This document shows, in pieces, positions 1 to 8,780 of a stretch of 64,000 bases of DNA (positions are counted from its first letter, which is position 1; the number at the start of each line of letters is the position of its first letter). Source of the DNA: Roseiarcus sp963772555. Its GTDB lineage: Bacteria; Pseudomonadota; Alphaproteobacteria; Rhizobiales; Beijerinckiaceae. The notes beneath the pieces are model-generated. The model searched no databases. It worked only from the letters and a program-made list of their open reading frames with translations, and was not told the DNA's origin. Both the position numbers and the translations under genes were made by a program. The DNA lies in contig CAVYXQ010000003.1 in the NCBI GenBank assembly GCA_963772555.1, positions 417,748 through 481,747 on the forward strand, in the 5' to 3' direction.

Positions 1-3000
1 ATAGCCGCTCGGCGATGTCCGCGCCCTGCCACCATCCGGCGAGCGTGGCGAGATCGTGCGTGGCGACGCAGGCGACCGAGAGCGGCGGATATCCCGCGGG
101 CGGCAGCACCTCGGCCCCCTTGCGCTCGAACCGCAGCACCCGCATGCCGAGGATGTTGGCTTTCGTCAGGCGGCTGCGGAAGCCTGGCGGCACTGTGCCG
201 AGGTCCTCGCCGACGACCATGCAGCGCGCCCGCTGGCTCTCGAGCGCGACCTGGCCGATCAGATCATCGAGCGGGTAGGCGAGGTAGGCGCCCTCTGCCG
301 GCTTGGCGCCGTCGGGAATGAGGAAGAGCCGCCGAAGCCCCATCGCGTGATCGATGCGCAGCATCCCGGCGTGGCGCATGTTGGCGGCATAGAGGGCGCT
401 CAGATTCGCCCATCCATCGCGGGCGCCGGCAAGCGGGTTGGGGGCCGGCAGGTTCCAGTTCTGTCCCTCGGTGGCGAACGGGTCTGGCGGCGCTCCGACC
501 GACACGCCCAGCGCGAGGTCCTTCGCGTGCGCCCAGGCCTCCGCGCCGTCGGGCGCCGCGCCGATCGCGAGATCGCGATAAAAGCCGATGTCGAGCCCGG
601 CGGCGCGCGCCGCCGCCGCCGCGCGCGCCAGTTGGCGGTCGGCGAGCCACTGGCAGAAGAGCGCGAAATCGAAGGCGAGCGGATCCTTCGCCGCGAAAGC
701 GGCGCCGATCGCCTTCGCGTCGCCGTCCCTGAGCGCCTCGGGCCAGGACCGCCAAGCCGCGCCGGCTTCGCTCGAGGCGATCGTCTGGAAGGCGGCAAAG
801 CGCCGAAGCGCTTCGCCGCCGGTGCTGACGAAAGCCAGAAAGTCGACGAACATGGGTTCGTCCGGCCGCGACGCCCGGGCCCGCGCGAAGGCGAGATGGA
901 GCGCCTCGAGCGCGGCCCGCTTGATCGCCCAGACTTCCGGGTAGCCCACGGTTTCGGCCGCGGAGGCGGCGGCGATGGCGGGAGCGAGCGCCGCCAGAGC
1001 CGCATCCAGGGCCTCGTCCCGCGGCAACCCGGTGTCGAGGACGTCGACGTAGATCGGATCAAGGAAGCGCCGGTCGGAGGGATGGTAGGGGCTTGCTCGT
1101 CCCCGGTCGTGCGGAAAGAGCATGTGCATCGGGCTGACGCCGAAATAGGACGCGCCCGCCCGGCCCGCCGCCTCGCCCGTACGCTGAAGGGTGGAGAAGT
1201 CGCCGATGCCCTGATCGCCCGCGCGGCGAAGGGCGTATAGCTGCGCCGTGACGCCGAAGCGCTTGGACAGCGCCGCCTCCGCTCCATAGGCCTCGGGCGG
1301 CGCGACCGTGAGCGCGCAGTCGACGCCGCCGACGATGAGGCGATGGCGGCCGATCGGCAGGCCAGGCAGCGGCGCGGCGCGCTCCGCGACGACGCGCCCA
1401 TCCGGCAGTTCGCGGCGCTCGCCCTCGCCCGCCGCGATCCGCCATTCGATGATGCGTCCATCCTCGCATTCGAGGCGCGCATTGAGGCTTTGGGGCTGAT
1501 CGCGCAACGGCGCCGCGAGCGGCTTGTCGGCGGGGAGGGTGAGCGACGTCGGAACCCGGCGCCGCCGCGTCTCGTCGAGCACACGATCAAGGCTTTCCAG
1601 CGCCTGCGCCGCGCTGCCGGCCTCGAGGCCGAGCGCCGTCAGGAGCGCGATCTTGGTCTCCGGCGACACGACATTTCGTTTGCCGCCGATGTCCCACCAT
1701 TCGGTGGCGATGCCGACGGCCTTCGCCAGAGCGTCGATGGCGTCCGCGCTCGGGGGCGCTGCGGCGTGGCCGCCGGCGACAGGACTTTCGGCAAGAATGA
1801 GGCAGGAGCGGGCGACGAGCCGCTGCCGGTCGGCGAGCGCGGTCGGCCGCTCGGGCGCATCGGGGTTCGAGGTGTCTGCCAGCAGGCGCCAGGCCATTCC
1901 GGCGCGCGGCTCCGGCAGACGAAGATCCACATCGTCGCCGCCTCGGTTCAACGCCACGGCGACGCGGTCGGCGCCGTCGCTAAGCGGCGCGGCGAAGACT
2001 GCCACGAGCACCGCGCCCGCGCCGTCGTTCCAGGTGGCGGGCGTCATCGAGCCCTCGGCGTCGCGCCATTCGACATCGGGAAGCCTGCCGCCATCGAACG
2101 GCTCGCCGGTCAGGAAGGCGTCGCGCGACAGGGCAGGATGGGTCCGGCGGACGTCGATGAGGTGGCGGACAAAGGCGATCAACAGAGCGTCGGCCGCGCC
2201 CCAGTCGATGGCGGTCGTCGCGTTGTCCTGTGCGTAAGCGTTGTTATTGCCGCGCTGACTGAAGCCGAGCTCCGATCCCATGGCGAGCATCGGCGTGCCG
2301 CGCGAGGCGAGAAGCAAGGTCAGCAGATTGCGCTGGTCGCGCGAACGGGCTTCGACGATGGCGGGAACGTCGCTCGGTCCCTCGACGCCGTGGTTCCAGG
2401 AGGTATTGGCGTCGGTTCCGTCGCGGTTCTGCTCGCCGTTCGCCTCGTTGTGCTTGTCCTCGTAGGCGACGAGATCGGCGAGGGTGAAGCCGTCGTGCGC
2501 GACGACGAAGTTGACGCTTTTCGACGGCGCCGCGGCGCGGGGGAAGACGTCCCGCGATCCGGCGATCCGGGTGGCGATCTCGCCGCGCAGGCCGGGGTCG
2601 CCGCGCCAGAAACGGCGCGCCGCGTCGCGATAGCGGTCGTTCCACTCGGCGAAGCCGGGTCCGAACGCGCCGAGCTGGTAGCCGCCGGGGCCGACGTCCC
2701 ACGGCTCGGCGATGAGCCGCGCCTGCCTCAGCAGCGGATCTTCGGCAAGCGCCTGGAAGAAGAGCGCGTGCGGGTCGAAGCGGCCGTCGCTGCCGCGTCC
2801 GAGCGTCGTCGCGAGATCGAAGCGGAAGCCGTCGAACCCGCCGTGGACCATCCAGCGTCTGAGGGCGCCGATCGCCATGTCGACGACGAGCGGACGCTCG
2901 AGCGCCACGCAATTGCCGCAGCCGGTGTCGTTCAGGTAGGCCTCGGGACGGCGGGGGTCGAGGCGGAAGAACGTCGCATTGTCAAGGCCGCGGAAAGACA

Positions 3001-3787
3001 GGGTCGGTCCGAACTGGTCGCTCTCGCCATTGTGGTTGAGGACCACGTCGAGGATCGCCTCCATGCCCGCTTCGTGCAGCGCGTCGGTCGCCGCGCGAAC
3101 CTCGGCCCAGCCGCCCGGCGCCAGCCGCGGATCGGGGACGCCGAACACCACCGGATTGTAGCCCCAGGCGTTCGACAGCCCGAGCGGGGGCAGATGCCGC
3201 TCGTCGACGAACGCGTCCGCTGGCATGATCTCGACCGCGGTCACCCCGAGGCCGGCGAGATGGGCGATCGAAGCGGGGTGCGCGAGTCCGGCGAAAGTTC
3301 CGCGCAGCTTTTCCGGAATCGCTCCATTGAGCCGTGAAAAGCCCCTCAGATTGAGCTCGTAGACGACGAGCGCCTCCGCAGCGAGGCGCTTCCGGCCCGG
3401 GTCGCCGGCTGGAGGCGCGCCGGCGACCGCCTTCGGCGCATGCGGACCGCTGTCCTCGCCGAAAGCGAACATCGAGGGATGCAGCCGGAACGGCCGGTCG
3501 AACGCCCAGGCGTAAGGATCCGCGAGCAACTTGGACGGGTCGAAGCGCTGCCCCCGGGCCGGATCGAAGGGACCCTCGACGCGAAATCCGTAGCGCGAAC
3601 CTGCGCCGAAGCCCGCCGCAGAGCCGCGAAGGACGCCGCCAGCGTCGCGGCTCATGGCCGCGCGAAGGATTTCGCGATCACCTTCGTAAAGACAAAGAAA
3701 AGCGCCCGCCGCGTTGGGCAGGGCGAGCGCCGCCTCGAGCCCCAGCGCCGTCGTCGCGACGCCGAGACGTGTCTCGGCATTCGCCAT
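1..3787 (-). CDS. Bifunctional glycogen debranching enzyme GlgX / 4-alpha-glucanotransferase MalQ fusion (C-terminus off the window)
   Basis: One uninterrupted minus-strand frame runs from an ATG at 3787 to the left edge (at least 1262 codons); I checked most of it codon by codon, including the whole GlgX-MalQ junction, and found no stop. Residues 1-665 are a GH13 isoamylase-type debranching enzyme: CBM48-like N-terminus, nucleophile D324 in FDGFRFDLA, acid/base E361 in IAEPWD. From about residue 680 a complete MalQ (GH77) N-terminus begins, with GDQGIGDF, RIDHAMG (probable nucleophile D1146), GEDLGTVP (E1194) and CVATHDLATLAGWW. GlgX cuts alpha-1,6 branches of phosphorylase-limit glycogen; MalQ re-disproportionates the released maltodextrins so GlgP can use them. 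The start lies 8 nt after the glgA stop, in the same operon. Because the stop is outside the window, the final MalQ residues are unseen. A sequence error hiding a stop between the domains is possible but unlikely. Confidence 0.93.
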   Translation of the reverse strand, partial: MANAETRLGVATTALGLEAALALPNAAGAFLCLYEGDREILRAAMSRDAGGVLRGSAAGFGAGSRYGFRVEGPFDPARGQRFDPSKLLADPYAWAFDRPFRLHPSMFAFGEDSGPHAPKAVAGAPPAGDPGRKRLAAEALVVYELNLRGFSRLNGAIPEKLRGTFAGLAHPASIAHLAGLGVTAVEIMPADAFVDERHLPPLGLSNAWGYNPVVFGVPDPRLAPGGWAEVRAATDALHEAGMEAILDVVLNHNGESDQFGPTLSFRGLDNATFFRLDPRRPEAYLNDTGCGNCVALERPLVVDMAIGALRRWMVHGGFDGFRFDLATTLGRGSDGRFDPHALFFQALAEDPLLRQARLIAEPWDVGPGGYQLGAFGPGFAEWNDRYRDAARRFWRGDPGLRGEIATRIAGSRDVFPRAAAPSKSVNFVVAHDGFTLADLVAYEDKHNEANGEQNRDGTDANTSWNHGVEGPSDVPAIVEARSRDQRNLLTLLLASRGTPMLAMGSELGFSQRGNNNAYAQDNATTAIDWGAADALLIAFVRHLIDVRRTHPALSRDAFLTGEPFDGGRLPDVEWRDAEGSMTPATWNDGAGAVLVAVFAAPLSDGADRVAVALNRGGDDVDLRLPEPRAGMAWRLLADTSNPDAPERPTALADRQRLVARSCLILAESPVAGGHAAAPPSADAIDALAKAVGIATEWWDIGGKRNVVSPETKIALLTALGLEAGSAAQALESLDRVLDETRRRRVPTSLTLPADKPLAAPLRDQPQSLNARLECEDGRIIEWRIAAGEGERRELPDGRVVAERAAPLPGLPIGRHRLIVGGVDCALTVAPPEAYGAEAALSKRFGVTAQLYALRRAGDQGIGDFSTLQRTGEAAGRAGASYFGVSPMHMLFPHDRGRASPYHPSDRRFLDPIYVDVLDTGLPRDEALDAALAALAPAIAAASAAETVGYPEVWAIKRAALEALHLAFARARASRPDEPMFVDFLAFVSTGGEALRRFAAFQTIASSEAGAAWRSWPEALRDGDAKAIGAAFAAKDPLAFDFALFCQWLADRQLARAAAAARAAGLDIGFYRDLAIGAAPDGAEAWAHAKDLALGVSVGAPPDPFATEGQNWNLPAPNPLAGARDGWANLSALYAANMRHAGMLRIDHAMGLRRLFLIPDGAKPAEGAYLAYPLDDLIGQVALESQRARCMVVGEDLGTVPPGFRSRLTKANILGMRVLRFERKGAEVLPPAGYPPLSVACVATHDLATLAGWWQGADIAERL

Positions 3788-3795
3788 GGCCTGGC

Positions 3796-5250
3796 TCACG
3801 CGGCGGACCCGACGAGCGAGCGGTAGAGTTCGGCGTAGCGCTGCGCCGAGGCGCGCCAGGAGACCTCCGCCCGCATGCCGTTCAGCCTCATTCGCCGCAT
3901 CGCCGCAGCCTTGCGGAACACTGTCAGCGCGCGCTCGATTGCGTCCGAGAGGGCTTCGGCAGAGAGCGGCCAGAACTGGATTCCCGTGGCGACGCCCGCC
4001 GCCGTCGCCGCCTCGTTGGCGTCGATGACGGTGTCGTTGAGGCCGCCGACGCGGGAGACGATCGGCGCCGCGCCGTAACGCAGGGCGCAAAGCTGGGTCA
4101 GTCCGCAAGGCTCAAAGCGGGACGGCACGAGGACGAAGTCCGCCGCCCCCTGGTAGAGATGGGCGAGCCGTTCGTCGTAACCGAAGACGCATGATACCGA
4201 ACCAGCGCGGGACGCGGCGGCGTCAGCGAAGCCCTGCTCCAACCCCCTCTCGCCGGACCCTAGCAGCGCAAGCTGTCCGCCTTTGGCCACGACTGCGGGA
4301 AGGGTCTGCAACAGCAAGTCGAGGCCCTTCTGGTGGGAAAGGCGCGATACGACGGCAAAGAGCGGCCGATCGACGCTCGGCGTCAGTCCCATCTTGCTCT
4401 GCAGCGCAATCTTGTTGCGCGACCGCATGTCGATCCGCAGGGCGGTGTAGTTTTGCGCCAGCGCCGGATCGGTCGCGGGATTCCATATCGTGTCGTCGAT
4501 GCCATTGAGGATGCCATGGACAACGTCCGCCCGTGCGCGGAGGAGCCCGTCGAGCGCCATGCCGAATTCCGGCGTCATGATCTCGCGGGCATAGGTCGGC
4601 GATACGGTGGTGATGGCGTCGGCAAGCCTCAGTCCCGCTTTGAGGTAGCCGACGCCGCCAAAGTATTCGACGCCGTCGATCGACAGAGCGGCGTCGGGAA
4701 GGCCGAGCTCCCAGAACACGGAAATCGGGAAATGGCCCTGAAACGCAAGGTTGTGTATCGTCACGACCGACTTGGTTCGCGGCCCCGGGGCGAAGTGAAG
4801 ATAGGCGGACGCGAGCGCGGCCTGCCAGTCGTGGGCGTGAACCACATCGGGCTCAAAGGCGCCGAGCGCGCCGAGCCCGATGTCGGCGCCGACGCGCGCC
4901 AGCGCCGCGAACCGCCGCGCATTGTCCGGCCAGTCGAGACCGTCTGGTCCGAGATAGGGGCTGCCCGGTCGCTCGTAGAGATGCGGCGCGTCAAGCGCAA
5001 AGAGATCGAGGCCGGCTGCCTTGCCCGCCAGGAGTCGCGCCGGACCGCCGAATAGATTGCCGTACTCCCGTGCGGTCGAAACGTCGGCGAGCTTGGCCCG
5101 GACCGCCGGATAGGCTGGGACGAGCGTTCGCATAACGACTTTCTCGCGGCTGAGCGCACCCGGCAGCGCGCCGGCGACATCGGCGAGCCCGCCGGTCTTG
5201 ACGAGCGGGAAAATCTCCGAGGCAACCGAGAGAACCCTCAGTTCGCTCAT
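3796..5250 (-). CDS. glgA: Glycogen synthase (ADP-glucose type) GlgA
   Basis: The 484-residue protein has the length and motifs of GT5 bacterial glycogen synthases. The N-terminal ADP-glucose site KTGGLADV starts at K18. HAHDWQ lies in the N-terminal Rossmann domain, and the C-terminal domain carries SRFEPCGLTQ with the conserved glutamate, followed by YGAAPIVSRVGGL. It extends alpha-1,4-glucan from ADP-glucose made by the adjacent GlgC. Its ATG overlaps the glgC stop by 4 bp (ATGA), so the two are probably translationally coupled, and the glgX-malQ gene begins 8 nt after its own stop. Cytoplasmic; no signal peptide. Confidence 0.97.
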   Translation of the reverse strand: MSELRVLSVASEIFPLVKTGGLADVAGALPGALSREKVVMRTLVPAYPAVRAKLADVSTAREYGNLFGGPARLLAGKAAGLDLFALDAPHLYERPGSPYLGPDGLDWPDNARRFAALARVGADIGLGALGAFEPDVVHAHDWQAALASAYLHFAPGPRTKSVVTIHNLAFQGHFPISVFWELGLPDAALSIDGVEYFGGVGYLKAGLRLADAITTVSPTYAREIMTPEFGMALDGLLRARADVVHGILNGIDDTIWNPATDPALAQNYTALRIDMRSRNKIALQSKMGLTPSVDRPLFAVVSRLSHQKGLDLLLQTLPAVVAKGGQLALLGSGERGLEQGFADAAASRAGSVSCVFGYDERLAHLYQGAADFVLVPSRFEPCGLTQLCALRYGAAPIVSRVGGLNDTVIDANEAATAAGVATGIQFWPLSAEALSDAIERALTVFRKAAAMRRMRLNGMRAEVSWRASAQRYAELYRSLVGSAA

Positions 5251-6530
5251 TGCGTGAGCTTTTCGATCATCGGACCGGTGATCAGCGTCACGCCCTCCTC
5301 GGTGCGGCGGAAACGTTTCGCGTCGAGTTCGGGATCCTCGCCGACGACGAGACCGTCCGGAATGCTGACTTCGCTGTCGATCACGACCTTGTTCAAGCGC
5401 GTGTGCCGCCCAATGCTGGCGTAAGGCAGAATGACGGCTTCGTGGATCGTCGAATAGGAATGGACGTGAACGCCGGTGAACACCAGCGAACGGCTAATCG
5501 CGGCGCCCGAGACGATGCACCCGCCCGAGAGCAGCGACGAGATCGCCAGTCCGCGCCGGCCGTCGACGTCGTGGACGAACTTCGCCGGCGGCGTGATCTC
5601 GCCGTAGGTCCATATCGGCCAGGCGCGGTCGTAGAGGTCGAGATCGGGCACGATGTCGGTGAGGTCGATGTTGGCGGCCCAATAGGCGTCGACGGTGCCG
5701 ACGTCCCGCCAGTAGTGCTTGGCTTCCTCGGTTGAGGTGACGCAGGACTGAGAGAAGTGATGCGCGACCGCTTTGCCGTTCTTGACGAGGTAGGGAATGA
5801 TGTCCTTGCCGAAGTCGTGGCTCGAGTTCGGGTCGGCCGCGTCGCGGTGCAATTGGTCAAAGAGAAACTCGGTCTCGAACACGTAAATCCCCATGCTGCA
5901 GAGCGCAACGTCCGGTTTCCCGGGCATGTGGGGCGGATCCTTGGGCTTCTCGAGAAAGGAGAGGATCCGGTTCTGCTCGTCGACATGCATCACGCCGAAG
6001 CCCTTGGCCTCCTCGAGCGACGCCTCGAGACAGCCGACGGTGACGTCGGCTCCCGAGTCGACGTGCTGCTGGAGCATTTTCTCGTAGTCCATTTTGTAGA
6101 CGTGATCGCCCGCCAGCACGATCATGAATTGCGGACCGTAGCTCTCGATGATGTCGATGTTCTGATAGACCGCGTCGGCGGTGCCGAGATACCACATGGT
6201 CTCCGAAACTCGCTGCGAGGCGGGCAGAATGTCGAAACTCTCGTTTCGCTCGGGGCGCAGGAAGTTCCAGCCGCGTTGCAGATGGCGAATGAGGCTATGA
6301 GCCTTGTATTGAGTCGCGACCGCCATCCGCCGGATGCCGGAGTTCAAGGCGTTCGAAAGCGCGAAATCGATGATGCGCGACTTGCCGCCGAAGTAGACGG
6401 CGGGCTTGGCGCGCCGGTCCGTCAGCTCGAGGAGGCGGCTGCCGCGACCGCCCGCAAGGACATAAGCCATGGCGTGACGAGAGTAAGGCGCAGAAATGCC
6501 GAGCTCCTTGGCTGTCTTCATCCTGGGCAT
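5247..6530 (-). CDS. glgC: Glucose-1-phosphate adenylyltransferase GlgC
   Basis: The 427-residue protein makes ADP-glucose from glucose-1-phosphate and ATP, the committed step of bacterial glycogen synthesis. The N-terminal nucleotidyltransferase domain has LAGGRGSRL (about residues 26-34), RRAKPAVYFGG, the catalytic region AGDHVYKMDY, and FLEKPKDPP for sugar-phosphate binding. The C-terminal part is a left-handed beta-helix. The start at 6530 is chosen because AAGGAGA sits a few bases upstream; a second Met four codons in is an alternative. It lies 14 nt after glgB and overlaps glgA by 4 bp. Such enzymes in alphaproteobacteria are usually allosterically controlled by glycolytic intermediates; that is family knowledge, not visible here. 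Confidence 0.97.
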   Translation of the reverse strand: MPRMKTAKELGISAPYSRHAMAYVLAGGRGSRLLELTDRRAKPAVYFGGKSRIIDFALSNALNSGIRRMAVATQYKAHSLIRHLQRGWNFLRPERNESFDILPASQRVSETMWYLGTADAVYQNIDIIESYGPQFMIVLAGDHVYKMDYEKMLQQHVDSGADVTVGCLEASLEEAKGFGVMHVDEQNRILSFLEKPKDPPHMPGKPDVALCSMGIYVFETEFLFDQLHRDAADPNSSHDFGKDIIPYLVKNGKAVAHHFSQSCVTSTEEAKHYWRDVGTVDAYWAANIDLTDIVPDLDLYDRAWPIWTYGEITPPAKFVHDVDGRRGLAISSLLSGGCIVSGAAISRSLVFTGVHVHSYSTIHEAVILPYASIGRHTRLNKVVIDSEVSIPDGLVVGEDPELDAKRFRRTEEGVTLITGPMIEKLTQ

Positions 6531-6544
6531 GAGGGTCTCCTTGA

Positions 6545-8758
6545 TCAGCGCGCCGCCTCCTCGGCGCCGGGCGGGCTGAAGGCTAGGTACAATGTCGAAA
6601 GCGGCGGCAGCGTCAGGGTCGTCGAAGCGGGAAAGCCGTGCGATGGCCGGGCTTCAGCGAAGACGGCGCCGAAATTGCCCATGTTGGAGCCGCCGTAGGC
6701 AGCCGCATCGCTGTTGAGGGCCTCGCGCCACTGGCCTTCGAAGGGCAGTCCGATGCGATAATTGAGACGCGGCACGGGCGTAAAATTGCAGACGACGGCG
6801 ACCGGCGGGTCGTTCCGCGCCCCGCGACGCAGGAAAGCGAGCACGGATTGGGCGTCGTCGTTGACGACGATCCAGCGAAACCCCTCCGGCTCGCAGTCGC
6901 GGGCGTGCAGAGCCGGCGTCTCGCGGTAGAGGCGGTTGAGATCGCGGATCAGCGCCTGCACGCCACGGTGCGGCCAGTATTCGAGCAGCCACCAGGGAAG
7001 CGATTCGCTCGCGTTCCATTCGCTCGTCTGGCCAAACTCCTGCCCCATGAACAGGAGCTTCTTGCCCGGGTAGCCCCACATCAGGCCATAGAAGGCGCGT
7101 GCGTTGGCGAAGCGGCGCCATTCGTCGCCAGGCATTTTGGAGACAACGGATGCCTTGCCGTGGACGACCTCGTCGTGCGAGATCGGCAGCACGAAATTCT
7201 CGCTATAGGTGTAAAGGAGCCCGAACGTCATCTTGTCGTGGCTCCAACGGCGATAGATGGGGTCGCTCGACATGTAGTCGAGCGTGTCGTGCATCCAGCC
7301 CATGTTCCACTTGAAGCCGAAGCCGAGCCCGCCCTGGTCAGTCGGCCGCGAGACGCCGGGGAAGGCGGTCGATTCCTCGGCGATGGTGACCGCTCCACGG
7401 AAGAGGCCGTAGACGAGTTCGTTGGCGCGGCGCAAAAAGGCGATCGCCTCGCGGTTCTCCCTGCTGCCGTCCGGGTTGGGGAGCCACTCTCCTTCGCGTC
7501 GGGAATAGTCGAGGTAGAGCATCGAGGCGACGGCGTCGACGCGCAGGCCGTCGATATGGAAACGGTCGACCCAGTAGAGCGCGTTGCAATAGAGAAAATT
7601 CGCCACCTCGTGCCGGCCGAAATTGTAGATTGCCGTGTTCCAGTCCGGATGGAAGCCCTTCCGTGGATCGGCGTGCTCGTAGAGCGCGGTGCCGTCGAAG
7701 CGGGCCAAGCCGTGCTCATCGACGGGGAAATGCGCCGGGGCCCAGTCGAGGATGACACCGAGCCCCGCGGCATGCGCGCGATCGACAAAGCGGGCGAAGC
7801 CGGCCGGCTCGCCGAAGCGCCGAGTTGGCGCGAACAGGCCGATCGGCTGGTAGCCCCAGGACTCGTCGAGCGGATGTTCGCTGATCGGCAGGAGCTCGAG
7901 ATGGGTGTAGCCCATCTCGGCCGCGTAGGGGATCAACTGGTCAGCCAACTCGTCGTAGGTGAGAAACGACCCGTCCGGGTGACGTCGCCAAGACCCGAGA
8001 TGGACCTCGTAGATCGACATCGGCTTCCGCCGCGGCTCGCCCTGGCCCCGGTTGGCCATGTATTCGCCATCGGTCCAGACGAAATCGGCGCTGTCGGCCA
8101 CGACCGACGCGGTCGAAGGCCGGAGCTCCGCCTCGAAGCCAAAGGGATCGGCCTTCAGCGGCAGAAGCGCTCCGTCTGGCCCGGCCAGCTCGTACTTGTA
8201 GACGGCGCCCGCTTTCAGCTCAGGCACGAAAAGCTCCCAGATGCCGCTGTCGACGCGCTTGCGCATCTGGCAGCGCCGGCCGTCCCAGCGATTGAAGTCG
8301 CCGACGACGGAGGCGCGAGTGGCGTTCGGCGCCCACAGGGCGAAAAGGACACCCGCGACACCCTCATGCACGGTAAGCTGGGCCCCCAGCCGCCGGTAGA
8401 GCTGGCGATGGGAGCCTTCTCGAAGAAGATGGTCGTCGAGCGGCCCGAGCGCCGGACCGAAGGCGTAAGGGTCTAGCGAGGTGAACGTTCCCGACGCCGT
8501 CTCGACCTCAACCATGTAGGAGGGGCGCTCCTTGAGCGAGGGGATCAGGGCCTCGAAGAAGTCGTCCTTGCGGCGCGGCAGCTCCGCCAGAAGCTTGCCG
8601 TCGCGCGTCAGCGCCCGCACCCGCAAAGTCTCGGGCGCGAACACGCGAATCACCCATCCTGCGGGGGTCTCATGCGGACCGAGGACAGCGAACGGATCGC
8701 CGCAACGCGCCGTCTGGACCGCGGCGACGTCGGCGTCCCGCGCTCTCCAAACCTCCAT
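6545..8758 (-). CDS. glgB: 1,4-alpha-glucan branching enzyme GlgB
   Basis: The 737-residue GH13 enzyme introduces alpha-1,6 branches into glycogen. The two N-terminal CBM48-like modules are followed by the catalytic barrel with nucleophile D408 in LRVDAVAS, acid/base E461 in AEESTAFPGV, and SHDEVVHGK with the third carboxylate. ESWGYQP and EFGQTSEWN are also typical of GlgB. The length matches the long, two-CBM type. It is the second gene of the operon, 22 nt after glgP and 14 nt before glgC. Confidence 0.97.
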   Translation of the reverse strand: MEVWRARDADVAAVQTARCGDPFAVLGPHETPAGWVIRVFAPETLRVRALTRDGKLLAELPRRKDDFFEALIPSLKERPSYMVEVETASGTFTSLDPYAFGPALGPLDDHLLREGSHRQLYRRLGAQLTVHEGVAGVLFALWAPNATRASVVGDFNRWDGRRCQMRKRVDSGIWELFVPELKAGAVYKYELAGPDGALLPLKADPFGFEAELRPSTASVVADSADFVWTDGEYMANRGQGEPRRKPMSIYEVHLGSWRRHPDGSFLTYDELADQLIPYAAEMGYTHLELLPISEHPLDESWGYQPIGLFAPTRRFGEPAGFARFVDRAHAAGLGVILDWAPAHFPVDEHGLARFDGTALYEHADPRKGFHPDWNTAIYNFGRHEVANFLYCNALYWVDRFHIDGLRVDAVASMLYLDYSRREGEWLPNPDGSRENREAIAFLRRANELVYGLFRGAVTIAEESTAFPGVSRPTDQGGLGFGFKWNMGWMHDTLDYMSSDPIYRRWSHDKMTFGLLYTYSENFVLPISHDEVVHGKASVVSKMPGDEWRRFANARAFYGLMWGYPGKKLLFMGQEFGQTSEWNASESLPWWLLEYWPHRGVQALIRDLNRLYRETPALHARDCEPEGFRWIVVNDDAQSVLAFLRRGARNDPPVAVVCNFTPVPRLNYRIGLPFEGQWREALNSDAAAYGGSNMGNFGAVFAEARPSHGFPASTTLTLPPLSTLYLAFSPPGAEEAAR

Positions 8759-8780
8759 GACGACCTCCCCGTCGATGACT

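Noticed and set aside
1343..3337. Long plus-strand open frame (664 codons) antisense to the GlgX part
   Set aside because: It is the codon-aligned mirror of the GlgX-MalQ frame in high-GC DNA; its product is Arg/Ala/Gly-rich with no family motif, while the minus strand encodes textbook GH13 motifs.
6638..8476. Long plus-strand open frame (612 codons) antisense to glgB
   Set aside because: Mirror frame of a strongly conserved gene; no recognisable product.
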